Shown here: positions 26,294 through 33,729 of the stretch, piece after piece
How the letters are laid out: every line of letters starts with the position of its first letter
Position numbering within the stretch: the stretch's first letter is position 1
Assembly (NCBI GenBank): GCA_016235245.1
Contig: JACRLO010000010.1
Span: 1 to 57,807 of the forward strand
DNA length: 57,807 nucleotides
Direction of reading: 5' to 3'
From: Nitrospirota bacterium
GTDB lineage: Bacteria; Nitrospirota; Thermodesulfovibrionia; Thermodesulfovibrionales; UBA6898
The notes under the pieces: generated by a model
What the model saw: the letters and a program-made list of their open reading frames with translations, nothing else
Told to the model about the DNA's origin: nothing
Databases searched by the model: none
Program-made: the position numbers and the translations under genes

Positions 26294-27151
26294 ATGGAAC
26301 TATATGAAGAGCTTTTGAGATTGAAAAAAGAGGGCAGATCGTCAGCCCTTGCAACGATCGTGCAGTGTTCCGGGTCTGCTCCGCAGAAGACCGGATCAAA
26401 GATGCTGGTCCGTGATGACGGTACGATTGTCGGGACCCTGGGCGGCGGCTGTCTTGAGGCTGAGGTTGTTCAGGCTGCACTTATGGCAATCCGCGACGAG
26501 CAGGCAGCGACTCTGCCGTTTGATCTGACCGAAAAGCAGGGTGGACTGGTCTGCGGCGGCAGACTGTCCATATTCATCGAGCCTGTCATCCCTGAACCGA
26601 CCTTGGTGATTCTCGGTGCCGGTCATGTAGGCAAGGCGCTTGCAACGGCTGCACGGTTCAGCGGTTTTCGCGTGGTTGTCTGTGATGACCGGCCTGAATA
26701 CGCCAACCATGAAAATCTGCCGGATGCACACGACATTGTGGTCCATGATTTCCCCTCCATCTTTTCCCGCATGCTTGTCCCTGATAAAGCCTATATCGTT
26801 GTTGCAACGCGGGGTCATAATCACGACCTCGACGCAGTGATCGCAGCGCTCAGAACGCCGGTTCGGTATATCGGTCTTCTCGGGAGTAGGAGAAAAAAAG
26901 CGCTGCTCTTCAAAGCACTGGGAGATGCAGGCTTTTCCGATGCCCAGATCAGCAGGGTACATATACCGGTCGGTCTGCCGATTAATTCGGTAACGCCCGA
27001 GGAGATCGCGGTCAGCATTATGGCCCAGGTCATTCAGAAGAGGAGGGAAAATGCAGCATCAGGTTTCAGCCGTTCTTCTTGCCGCAGGTTCGTCCAGGAG
27101 AATGGGACAATTGAAGCAGCTCCTTCCGCTGGGCAGTCTCACGGCAATTGA
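26294..27151 (+). CDS. xdhC: XdhC/CoxI family molybdenum enzyme maturation protein
   Basis: Protein of 285 residues. XdhC proteins bind and sulfurate the molybdenum cofactor and hand it to xanthine-dehydrogenase-type enzymes. The N-terminal XdhC domain has CSGSAPQKTGSKMLV and GTLGGGCLEAEV. A Rossmann-like C-terminal domain has VILGAGHVGKAL and YIGLLGSRRKK. The last 33 codons overlap the next gene in another frame; the C-terminal tail after EIAVSIMAQVIQKR is atypical and may not be functional. It probably serves the hydroxylase encoded upstream. Confidence 0.9.
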   Translation: MELYEELLRLKKEGRSSALATIVQCSGSAPQKTGSKMLVRDDGTIVGTLGGGCLEAEVVQAALMAIRDEQAATLPFDLTEKQGGLVCGGRLSIFIEPVIPEPTLVILGAGHVGKALATAARFSGFRVVVCDDRPEYANHENLPDAHDIVVHDFPSIFSRMLVPDKAYIVVATRGHNHDLDAVIAALRTPVRYIGLLGSRRKKALLFKALGDAGFSDAQISRVHIPVGLPINSVTPEEIAVSIMAQVIQKRRENAASGFSRSSCRRFVQENGTIEAAPSAGQSHGN

Positions 27152-27656
27152 GCACTGTATCAACGCCGTTATTTCAGCAGGAGTCACCGACATCGTCGTG
27201 GTGATCGGTCCGCACGGAGAGGAAATCTCGGCGGCAATCGGACATAAACCGGTAATGCTTGCAGCGAATCCTGATCGCGGCAGTGACATGGCTGCATCGG
27301 TTCGCGTTGGACTGAATTGTCTGAAAGACCATTTATCTTCTGTTCTGGTCTTTCCGGTTGATCATCCCCTTGTCCGGCCGGATACGATAAAGACACTGCT
27401 TGCCGGACATCAGAAAAACCCGAAGGCGATCCTTATTCCGAGCCATGCCAGACGGCGGGGTCATCCGACGCTTTTCCCACGGAAGGTCATTCAGGAGATA
27501 TTTGAATGCAGCAGCCTCAGGAAGATTATCGGCCGCAACGAGTCAGTTATAGAGTATCTGGACGTTCAGGACCGGGGTGTGATGCTTGATATGGACACAC
27601 CTGAAGACTATGCCCTCATCCTGCAGGAATATGCCAGTCAAAAGGAGAATCAATGA
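27051..27656 (+). CDS. mocA: Molybdenum cofactor nucleotidyltransferase, MocA-like
   Basis: Nucleotidyltransferase of 201 residues. The N-terminal signature LAAGSSRRMGQLKQLLPLG and the segment VFPVDHPLVRP match MocA/MobA-type enzymes, which attach CMP (MocA) or GMP to molybdopterin. MocA-type enzymes serve the xanthine oxidase family, in line with the neighbouring genes. The start at 27051 is firm: GGAGGG precedes it and the motif begins at residue 10. It therefore truly overlaps xdhC by 101 nt. Its stop overlaps the next gene by 4 nt. Confidence 0.88.
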   Translation: MQHQVSAVLLAAGSSRRMGQLKQLLPLGSLTAIEHCINAVISAGVTDIVVVIGPHGEEISAAIGHKPVMLAANPDRGSDMAASVRVGLNCLKDHLSSVLVFPVDHPLVRPDTIKTLLAGHQKNPKAILIPSHARRRGHPTLFPRKVIQEIFECSSLRKIIGRNESVIEYLDVQDRGVMLDMDTPEDYALILQEYASQKENQ

Positions 27657-28537
27657 GAAAAATCATACTGCTTCTGTCTGTTTTCAGCCTCCTGATCGCT
27701 GCAAGCAATGGTGGGCCAGCCAATGACCTGAAGGATTACCGGATCTGTCAGACCTGCGGCATGGACAGGCAGAATCATATCAAGGGCCGCATGCTGCTTT
27801 CCTACGATGGTGGATCAACTGGAGGGACATGCAGTCTCCGCTGCACTGCTGTAGACATGGCTGTACACAGGGAAAAGACGATAACCGCCATGATGGTTGC
27901 CGATTATGAAACCGGGAAGCTTATCGCTGCCGGTAAGGCGTTCTGGGTCATCGGTGGGCGCAGGACGGGTATTATGACAAGGCGGGCAAAGTGGGCTTTT
28001 GAGGGGAAGGAGTCTGCTGAGACATTTGTCAGGGAGCATGGGGGAAAGTTGGCTGTATATGACGAGGCGATGAAAGCAGCTTTTGGCGATATGGCAGGCG
28101 ATGTGACGTTTCCGCAGAGCAGGAAACTCTCCGCCTCCGCAAAGAAGAGTGATCTGCCTGCCCATTCTGAATGCAACTATTGCGGCATGGACAGACGAAA
28201 GTTCGATTATAGCAGGATGCTTCTTGTCCGGAATGATTCGGGCGAAACCGGAACCTGCAGTATTCACTGCGCAGCCATTGATCTCGCCCTGCATTACGAT
28301 AATGCCCCACGTTTCATCGGGGTCGGAGATTACAGCACGAAGAAACTGATCAATGCACAGAAGGCATTTTGGGTGGTGGGCGGCGACAGGCAGGGGGTGA
28401 TGTCGATACAGGGGAAATGGGCGTTTGAAAGCAGAAAAGAGGCCGAAAAATTTGTTAAAGGTAATGGCGGAACGATCAGTACGTTTGACTGTGCTCTGCG
28501 TGCTGCCTTTGAAGATATGTGGGAAATATTGCGATAG
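27653..28537 (+). CDS. Exported tandem NosL-like protein
   Basis: Exported protein of 294 residues with a signal peptide (1-20). It contains two copies of a NosL-like domain. The first runs from about 30 to 150, with CQTCGMDR and then CSLRC. The second runs from about 170 to 290, with CNYCGMDR and then CSIHC. Both carry AFWV(I/V)GG...(I/V)M and KWAFE segments. NosL is a copper-binding lipoprotein linked to nitrous oxide reductase assembly and uses a related C-x-x-C-G-M motif. The copies share the same order of motifs, so they arose by internal duplication. It follows mocA with a 4-nt overlap. A metal-chaperone role is inference. Confidence 0.78.
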   Translation: MRKIILLLSVFSLLIAASNGGPANDLKDYRICQTCGMDRQNHIKGRMLLSYDGGSTGGTCSLRCTAVDMAVHREKTITAMMVADYETGKLIAAGKAFWVIGGRRTGIMTRRAKWAFEGKESAETFVREHGGKLAVYDEAMKAAFGDMAGDVTFPQSRKLSASAKKSDLPAHSECNYCGMDRRKFDYSRMLLVRNDSGETGTCSIHCAAIDLALHYDNAPRFIGVGDYSTKKLINAQKAFWVVGGDRQGVMSIQGKWAFESRKEAEKFVKGNGGTISTFDCALRAAFEDMWEILR

Positions 28538-28557
28538 TCGGGTTCCGAATAAACTGC

Positions 28558-28586
28558 TTGACAGGGCGGCCGGATTGCAATACATT
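28558..28586 (+). promoter_or_regulatory. Sigma70-type promoter of the second Cys-repeat gene
   Basis: TTGACA at 28558-28563, a 17-nt spacer and TACATT at 28581-28586, 60 nt before the start codon. The gene therefore has its own promoter and can be expressed apart from the molybdenum operon. Confidence 0.6.
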
Positions 28587-28598
28587 GTAAACAGAACC

Positions 28599-28624
28599 TG
28601 ATAATTATAAGTTTAGAATTATCA
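28599..28624 (+). promoter_or_regulatory. Inverted repeat in the 5' leader of the Cys-repeat gene
   Basis: Perfect 8-bp arms, TGATAATT and AATTATCA, separated by 10 nt, lie between the promoter and the ribosome site. It could be an operator for a dimeric repressor or an mRNA stem-loop next to the AGGAGGTGA site. Confidence 0.4.
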
Positions 28625-28645
28625 AAAAAAAGGAGGTGAAAGTAT

Positions 28646-29023
28646 ATGAAGAAACTGATTCTTATGCTGACGGTTATGGTTATGGTGGCTTTTGTTGCTG
28701 TTTCTTTTGCCGCTTCGAAGTCAAAAATGGACCTGAAGGTAGGCGATGAGATCTATGCCTGTAACTGCGGTGATAGCTGTCCCTGCAAGACCATGGCCAG
28801 AAAAGCAGGTAACTGCTCCTGTGACAAGGAAATGGTGAAGGCCAAGGTGATGAGTATCGATGGCGACAAGGTGATGCTCAAGGCTGACTCGTGGGAGAAG
28901 GAGCGGGCTTTCAAGGCAACCGGTAAATACATATGCGGCTGCGGCGAGGGATGCAACTGCGATACCATCAGTCAGAACCCGGGCAAATGCGGCTGCGGCG
29001 CTAAATTGAAAAAAGTGCAATAG
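28646..29023 (+). CDS. Secreted Cys-repeat protein, two C-x-C modules
   Basis: Exported protein of 125 residues with a signal peptide (about 1-22, ending VSFAAS). It contains two modules of the form C-x-C-x(3)-C-x-C-x(9)-C-x-C: CNCGDSCPC...CSC and CGCGEGCNC...CGC, giving 12 cysteines. Between them is a 30-residue segment (VKAKVMSIDGDKVMLKADSWEKERAFKA) that resembles a small beta domain. It is a paralog of the three-module protein encoded at 13492. A near-perfect ribosome site AAGGAGGTGA suggests strong expression. Soft-metal binding in the periplasm is the likely role, by inference; the partner next door is the tandem NosL-like protein. Confidence 0.82.
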   Translation: MKKLILMLTVMVMVAFVAVSFAASKSKMDLKVGDEIYACNCGDSCPCKTMARKAGNCSCDKEMVKAKVMSIDGDKVMLKADSWEKERAFKATGKYICGCGEGCNCDTISQNPGKCGCGAKLKKVQ

Positions 29024-29035
29024 ACCAGTGAGGAC

Positions 29036-29059
29036 GAGGACGGGATATTTCCCGTCCTC
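29036..29059. terminator. Bidirectional terminator hairpin
   Basis: A perfect 10-bp stem, GAGGACGGGA and TCCCGTCCTC, with a TATT loop lies between two convergent genes. The following bases are only moderately T-rich, so it may work as a bidirectional hairpin rather than a classic terminator. Confidence 0.65.
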
Positions 29060-29066
29060 CCCATAT

Positions 29067-29657
29067 TTATAACCTGCCGGTTTTCTGATATTCCTGTATA
29101 AAGACCTTCAATGCCCGCATGATCAGCCAGTCAAGGGTGACGCTGTTGGTTGAGGCGATCTTTATCAACTCGTCCAATACCTCTTTTTCGATGCCCGAAG
29201 GCGCAGAATTAAATCCGGCCTCTTCGACTGCAGGGGCCTCAATGACAGAGCCTGTCCTTCTTTGATGCTCGCGGATCAGAAGCCCCTTCAGCTCTTCCAT
29301 GTTGCCCGACATGATCGCCTGCCTCACATCGTCAGGCACCTCGGTCTCAGGTGATGCTTCCCCTGGACGCTCGGGCTGTGCTGCAGCCGCAGGCGGTTGT
29401 ATCGTCTCAGCGCCTGCCCCGGAGAACCCTCCTGGCATCATGCCGGTCATGCCCATCATCATCATTGCAAGTCTGCGTGCATGCTCATTATCAGGGATAT
29501 TCTGCTGCATAAACTCGTCGAGATTTCCTGTTGCTGCAGCCATGGCCATCTGGTCGGCCATCAGAGGGGCCTGGCCTTCTCTTTCTTCTTCGCTCATCCG
29601 TTTTTTCCCAAAGGGTGTCTTCGGCGGCTTCGGCAAAGGCTTCTCGTTTTCAGACAT
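29067..29657 (-). CDS. Hypothetical Met-rich cytoplasmic protein
   Basis: I do not recognise this protein of 196 residues. It has no signal peptide. The N-terminal part is charged (PKPPKTPFGKKRMSEEEREG), the middle has a Met/Gly-rich patch (RRLAMMMMGMTGMMPGG) and a Pro/Ala/Glu-rich linker, and the C-terminal 60 residues look helical (VLDELIKIASTNSVTLDWLIMRALKVF). The ATG at 29657 was chosen because GGAGGA lies about 8 nt upstream. It may share a transcript with the substrate-binding protein gene that ends 31 nt before it. Confidence 0.7.
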   Translation of the reverse strand: MSENEKPLPKPPKTPFGKKRMSEEEREGQAPLMADQMAMAAATGNLDEFMQQNIPDNEHARRLAMMMMGMTGMMPGGFSGAGAETIQPPAAAAQPERPGEASPETEVPDDVRQAIMSGNMEELKGLLIREHQRRTGSVIEAPAVEEAGFNSAPSGIEKEVLDELIKIASTNSVTLDWLIMRALKVFIQEYQKTGRL

Positions 29658-29688
29658 GATGTGTCTCCTCCATACCATTATTCTTTAT

Positions 29689-30630
29689 TCAGGATAAATG
29701 TATCCCATCATCGTAATGATGGGTTGCCGGATGGACTTTGTTGATAAGAGTGCGATCAAAGATCTCATCAGCCTCCAGTCTTTTCTGCATATACCCGAGG
29801 TCGTTTAATACTGACACGAACCTCATGGTCGAAGCAATATACTGGTCAGTAAGCTGTGAGCAATACTTTGGCGATACGGTCAGGGTCTCAAGAACAAAAG
29901 CAAAGTCAATAAACCCGACATACCCGGAAATAATTTCTGCAGCTTTCGCCGGTTCTTTTCTCAGCAGTGAGGTTGCTTTTTCATGCGTAGCGAGAAACTG
30001 GACGCAAAGCGCAGTATTGGCCTGAAGGTAGTCTCTGTCAACAACAATGCCATAGCTTGGGTTATTGGGCCACAGCAGGGAAGGGGGATAAAGGATCTTC
30101 CCACCGGTATAGTGCTTTACTGCTACGGCAAGTGCAGGCGTACCGAAGGCGGCTGCCACCTCGTCTTTGACCACTGCCTCCATGACCATGTCCGCCCAGG
30201 CGAAATTTCTGACTGCAATATCCCCTATGAGCCCGGCCTTTCCCAGACAGGCCTTGAGTATCACATCATGTATGGAGCCCTTCCCCGGCACGCCGATGGT
30301 CATGCCCCTGAACTGCTTCAGGATATCCTCCAATTCCCTGATATCAGGATATGCGCTATAGTGGGTCTTAGCGCAGATGACGGTACCTTCAATATGTCCA
30401 CCTGCAACACAGATTATCGGCACTCCATGCCCAATGCCTATGATCGCAGGCGGCAGACCGATGTACGCAAGATCGATCTCATTATTTTCAAAGGCGTTGA
30501 CAATAGCCGGGCCTGTGCCGAAAAGCTTCCATTCGATATCAGCGTCTATATCAGAACAGAGGTTTTTATCTGCCATAAGGAGCATGGCTGTGTGATAGAA
30601 GGTCGAAAGATGGCCGATACGCAGAAGCAT
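29689..30630 (-). CDS. ABC-type substrate-binding protein (NrtA/SsuA/ThiY-like) without signal peptide
   Basis: Periplasmic-binding-protein fold of 313 residues, type II. It begins LRIGHLSTFYHTAMLLMADK, followed by DLAYIGLPPAII, GMTIGVPGKGSIHDVILKACL and AAAFGTPALAVAVK, as in NrtA/SsuA/ThiY-type proteins that bind nitrate, sulfonates or pyrimidine precursors. No signal peptide or lipobox precedes the domain, and no ABC permease or ATPase lies nearby. It may act in the cytoplasm as a sensor or enzyme-like protein. It diverges from the CDF-like gene at 30719. Confidence 0.8.
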   Translation of the reverse strand: MLLRIGHLSTFYHTAMLLMADKNLCSDIDADIEWKLFGTGPAIVNAFENNEIDLAYIGLPPAIIGIGHGVPIICVAGGHIEGTVICAKTHYSAYPDIRELEDILKQFRGMTIGVPGKGSIHDVILKACLGKAGLIGDIAVRNFAWADMVMEAVVKDEVAAAFGTPALAVAVKHYTGGKILYPPSLLWPNNPSYGIVVDRDYLQANTALCVQFLATHEKATSLLRKEPAKAAEIISGYVGFIDFAFVLETLTVSPKYCSQLTDQYIASTMRFVSVLNDLGYMQKRLEADEIFDRTLINKVHPATHHYDDGIHLS

Positions 30631-30718
30631 AGAAATAGGCTAAGACAAAGAAAGGGCTAAGGTCAAGGATAAGGCAGATCAGCCGGCAGAGCAGAAAGCC
30701 ATATGTTAGGATAATTAC

Positions 30719-31384
30719 ATGGAAACAATTGTATTTAGACCCGGAGCGCAGAGAAATACTTTTTATCGCTGGGCAAACGCGCTCGCTCTCATTACCATTT
30801 TTTACAATATCATTGAAGGGGTTATTTCGGTCCTCTTCGGGTATGAAGACGGCACGATCGCGCTCTTCGGCTTTGGTCTCGACTCCTTTGTTGAGGTGAT
30901 CTCCGGCATAGGGATCTGGCATATGGTCAGACGCATGAGGCTGAACGGCACTGAAAACCATGATGCCTTTGAAAAAACCGCTTTGAAGGTAACGGGGGCT
31001 GCCTTTTATATCCTGACGGTCGGACTGATTGTCACCGCCGCAGTTACTCTTTATCAGGGGAACAAGCCGCAGACCACATTTTGGGGTATTATTGTCTCGG
31101 GCGTCTCGATCCTCACCATGTGGCTGCTTATTCACTATAAGTTGAAAGTCGGCAGGCAGTATAATTCGCAGGCGCTGATCGCGGATGCACATTGCACGCG
31201 AGCCTGCATGTATCTTTCTGCAGTTCTCCTTGTTTCAAGTATTGGTTACGAACTCACCGGCATAGGCATGCTTGATTCCCTCGGCGCAGCCGGCATTGCC
31301 GTGCTTTCGTTTAAAGAGGGTCGGGAGGCATTTGAAAAAGCAAAGGGCAATTTCAAATGCGCTTGTCAGGGCAGCTGCCTGTAA
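30719..31384 (+). CDS. Short cation-diffusion-facilitator-like transporter with Cys-substituted metal site
   Basis: Membrane protein of 221 residues with about six helices, matching the transmembrane part of CDF metal exporters. Helix 2 keeps an acidic residue in FGLDSFVEVISG. In helix 5 the canonical D-x-x-H-x-x-x-D motif is replaced: ADAHCTRAC puts cysteines at the H and D positions. The cytoplasmic C-terminal domain of most CDF proteins is missing, and the protein ends in KCACQGSCL. A different metal preference (soft, thiol-liking ions) is inferred. Its stop TAA abuts the stop of the convergent MFS gene. Confidence 0.75.
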   Translation: METIVFRPGAQRNTFYRWANALALITIFYNIIEGVISVLFGYEDGTIALFGFGLDSFVEVISGIGIWHMVRRMRLNGTENHDAFEKTALKVTGAAFYILTVGLIVTAAVTLYQGNKPQTTFWGIIVSGVSILTMWLLIHYKLKVGRQYNSQALIADAHCTRACMYLSAVLLVSSIGYELTGIGMLDSLGAAGIAVLSFKEGREAFEKAKGNFKCACQGSCL

Positions 31385-32566
31385 TTATGGCTGCGTTTCG
31401 GGCTGTGAGTGAAACATCGTAACTGAGAATAATAAAGAGGCCAGAGCCAAAACAACGGATGCGCTGACAAAAGAGATCCTGTATCCAAAAGATGCGGCTG
31501 CTATTCCTGCCACAAGAGGGCCGGTAGTATGGCCGATGTCCATGACAGAGCCGAGCAGGCCCATGGCTGAACCGTGTGTCTCTCTCTTTGACAGATCAGC
31601 AATGTACGCAGAGGTGGCTGACGTGACGATAGAGAGACTGAGACCGAAGAGAGTGCTGCAGATAAGCAGGGGCAGAAACGAAGAGGATAGAGAGAAGGCT
31701 GCTAGAGAGAGCGCGCCAAGCATGGCACCTGCGATGATCTGCGGTCTCCTTCCATGCCTGTCAGAGAACCTGCCCATGACCGGTTTTGTGATCGCAAGAG
31801 TCAGAATCTGAGAGGACAGGAATATCCCAGTCTCATAGGTGCTGATGCCATGCTCTTTTGTGTAAAGAGGAAGAAATGTCTCAAATGTCCCGTATGCAAA
31901 AAGGATTGCTGCCTCGATCAAAGCGGTAATACGTATGGCGCGGTGAGATATCACTGACCTGAATGCCAGCCAGGTCTCAGTCCAGTTCTGCAGAACGCTG
32001 TTTTCTTCATGAGTTGCAGGCACCCTGAGTGAAAGCAGCAGTGTTAATACACCCGCAGTTGCACATGCTATGTAGACGGCCCTGAAGCTATAGTCAGGAC
32101 GAGCAGCAAAGAAAGCCAATAGAGTCCCTCCTGCGATCGGCGCCGCAAATCTGCCAAGAAGGGTTGATGTCGAAAACCAACCTAGCTTTTCGCCCCGTTC
32201 CTTATGGAACAGGTCAGCGATGAGCGCCATAGTGACAGGGATAAATATGGCTGTTGCAAAACCGTGATAGAACCTGACGAGCGCCAACTGCCATATAGTC
32301 GTAACGAACAGATAGAGAAAAGGCGCTGTACCAAATACCAGGGATGAGATGACCAGCATCCGCTTCCTGCCCCAGCGGTCAGAGAGCATGCCTGCAGGGA
32401 TGCTTGCGATGATGCCGGTAAAGGCCGAGACTGCGGCCACCATGCCTACCCCAGAAGGCCCGGCTCCGAGATGCGTTGCAAAGAGCGGAAGGACCGGGCT
32501 CTTCGAGATCGTCGAGCTGAAGATTGCGAGGAATCCTGTTAGGCAAAGGATGGTGAAGGGTCTCAT
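31385..32566 (-). CDS. Major facilitator superfamily transporter (operon of TetR regulator)
   Basis: Twelve-helix MFS permease of 393 residues. MFS hallmarks include the loop-2 motif GMLSDRWGRKRML and its second-half counterpart GRFSDRHGRRPQ. It resembles drug- or metabolite-efflux permeases. The start at 32566 was chosen because its ATG overlaps the stop of the thioesterase gene (ATGA); the open frame extends 19 codons further into that gene. It is paralogous to the MFS protein encoded at 34326 (shared SPVLPLFA-x-x-LGAGP, HG-ATAI and FS-T segments). It is probably controlled by the TetR-type regulator encoded upstream. Confidence 0.87.
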   Translation of the reverse strand: MRPFTILCLTGFLAIFSSTISKSPVLPLFATHLGAGPSGVGMVAAVSAFTGIIASIPAGMLSDRWGRKRMLVISSLVFGTAPFLYLFVTTIWQLALVRFYHGFATAIFIPVTMALIADLFHKERGEKLGWFSTSTLLGRFAAPIAGGTLLAFFAARPDYSFRAVYIACATAGVLTLLLSLRVPATHEENSVLQNWTETWLAFRSVISHRAIRITALIEAAILFAYGTFETFLPLYTKEHGISTYETGIFLSSQILTLAITKPVMGRFSDRHGRRPQIIAGAMLGALSLAAFSLSSSFLPLLICSTLFGLSLSIVTSATSAYIADLSKRETHGSAMGLLGSVMDIGHTTGPLVAGIAAASFGYRISFVSASVVLALASLLFSVTMFHSQPETQP

Positions 32567-32991
32567 TTTCTGAGATAGGTTATTGTATGATGTGTCAGCA
32601 GTTTCCCATTTTGGCTGCTGCATTCGGCAACTCCGTAGATCAGGCTTCTTCCGAGCTTTAACACCTTTGCCGCGCAGTTCACATCTTCCCGTATTGCCGG
32701 GCTGAGAAAGGTGGTCTTCAATTCAGTGGTTACGGTCATCGCATCTTTTCCGATTAGGGTCATGATCGCCAGCCACATGGTAACGTCAGCAGCGGTCATG
32801 AAGATTGAGCCGGCAACAAGACCGCCTGGCCGCTCAAGGCATTCCTGAAACGGAATGATGAGCGTGCATTCTCCGCTCCCAAGCGACTGAAGCCCGAAAT
32901 TGTACAGCCTGGCAAATGCGGCCTCTGAGAGGATCTGCCTTAACTCCATTTCCGTCACCGCAGGCGAGGTTCCCATTGATTCTTTTCTCAT
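32563..32991 (-). CDS. PaaI-type hot-dog thioesterase
   Basis: Hot-dog protein of 142 residues in the PaaI/YiiD-like thioesterase group. Features are RPGGLVAGSIFMTAADVTMWLAIM (the active-site helix with its acid) and the strand TTELKTTFLSPA. Such enzymes hydrolyse acyl-CoA thioesters. It lies between the TetR-type gene (28-nt gap) and the MFS gene (4-nt overlap), forming a three-gene operon that might detoxify and export an acyl or aromatic compound. The substrate is unknown. Confidence 0.83.
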   Translation of the reverse strand: MRKESMGTSPAVTEMELRQILSEAAFARLYNFGLQSLGSGECTLIIPFQECLERPGGLVAGSIFMTAADVTMWLAIMTLIGKDAMTVTTELKTTFLSPAIREDVNCAAKVLKLGRSLIYGVAECSSQNGKLLTHHTITYLRK

Positions 32992-33019
32992 AATGTTTAG
33001 GTTTCCTGCTTTTCATGGA

Positions 33020-33652
33020 TTAATCTGTGCATGACGCTTTTCTCCTGACCTTCTTTTTGGTTTCGAAGGTCCTTAGATACACGTGAAGCTGGTTGATCGT
33101 CCGCTTCCATACGAGAGGGTCCTTTGTTGCAGCGTAGAGTGCTGCAGCGCCGTTTAATGAAATGAGTATGTAGCTGCTTATCTCTTCGTGATCGAGGCCC
33201 CTGACTATCAGACCCTTCTTTTCAGCTTCCCTTAACCATAATGCTATAAGTCGTGCCACACTCTCAAAGCCCTTGAGGATCCTGTTTGTCATCTCCTCGG
33301 ACTGGCCTGAAAGCTCTACCAGCATATTAAGGAAGAAACAGCCACCCGGAAATACCTCTTTCCCCAGATAATGTCTCATATCGTTTTCTATCAGGTGTCG
33401 AATCCTGTCCATCGGATTCATCGACTCCCTGATGTCCCTGAAGATTATCCCCCTCCAGATTCTGGCAGCTTCTTTATAGGCGGCCTCCCAAAGGGCCTCC
33501 TTGCTGCGGAAATGGCCGTAAAAGCCCCCCTTGGTGAGGCCGGTTGCCTCAAGAATGTCATTAATTGAGGTATTAAAATACCCCTTGACCGAGAACAGCA
33601 GCAATGCCTTTGAGATGATCTCATGGCGTGTATTCAGTCCTTTATTCTTCAT
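33020..33652 (-). CDS. TetR family transcriptional regulator
   Basis: Repressor-type regulator of 210 residues. The N-terminal helix-turn-helix is clear: ALLLFSVKGYFNTSINDILEATGLTKGGFYGHFRSKEAL. The C-terminal domain would bind a ligand and dimerise. It is the first gene of the operon with the thioesterase and MFS permease. A palindrome overlaps the -10 box of its own promoter, so it probably represses itself and the operon and is released by the exported compound. GAGG precedes the ATG by 6 nt. Confidence 0.92.
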   Translation of the reverse strand: MKNKGLNTRHEIISKALLLFSVKGYFNTSINDILEATGLTKGGFYGHFRSKEALWEAAYKEAARIWRGIIFRDIRESMNPMDRIRHLIENDMRHYLGKEVFPGGCFFLNMLVELSGQSEEMTNRILKGFESVARLIALWLREAEKKGLIVRGLDHEEISSYILISLNGAAALYAATKDPLVWKRTINQLHVYLRTFETKKKVRRKASCTD

Positions 33653-33672
33653 GGTTCCTCATTGCTTGACTA

Positions 33673-33698
33673 TAATATACCAACCGGTCTGTATATTA
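33673..33698. promoter_or_regulatory. TetR-type operator overlapping the -10 box
   Basis: A 26-bp palindrome: arms TAATATAC (33673-33680) and GTATATTA (33691-33698) around an ACCGGT core (33683-33688). Only the CA/CT pairs flanking the core break the symmetry. The ACCGGT-centred dyad is the usual type of site for this regulator family. It covers the -10 box of the regulator's promoter. Confidence 0.75.
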
Positions 33699-33722
33699 CC
33701 TTAGTGCAAAACTGCCTGTCAA
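33693..33722 (-). promoter_or_regulatory. Promoter of the TetR-thioesterase-MFS operon
   Basis: Read on the minus strand: TTGACA (33722-33717), an 18-nt spacer and TAATAT (33698-33693). The start codon lies about 40 nt downstream. The overlap with the palindrome explains how repression would work. Confidence 0.65.
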
Positions 33723-33729
33723 GACAATC

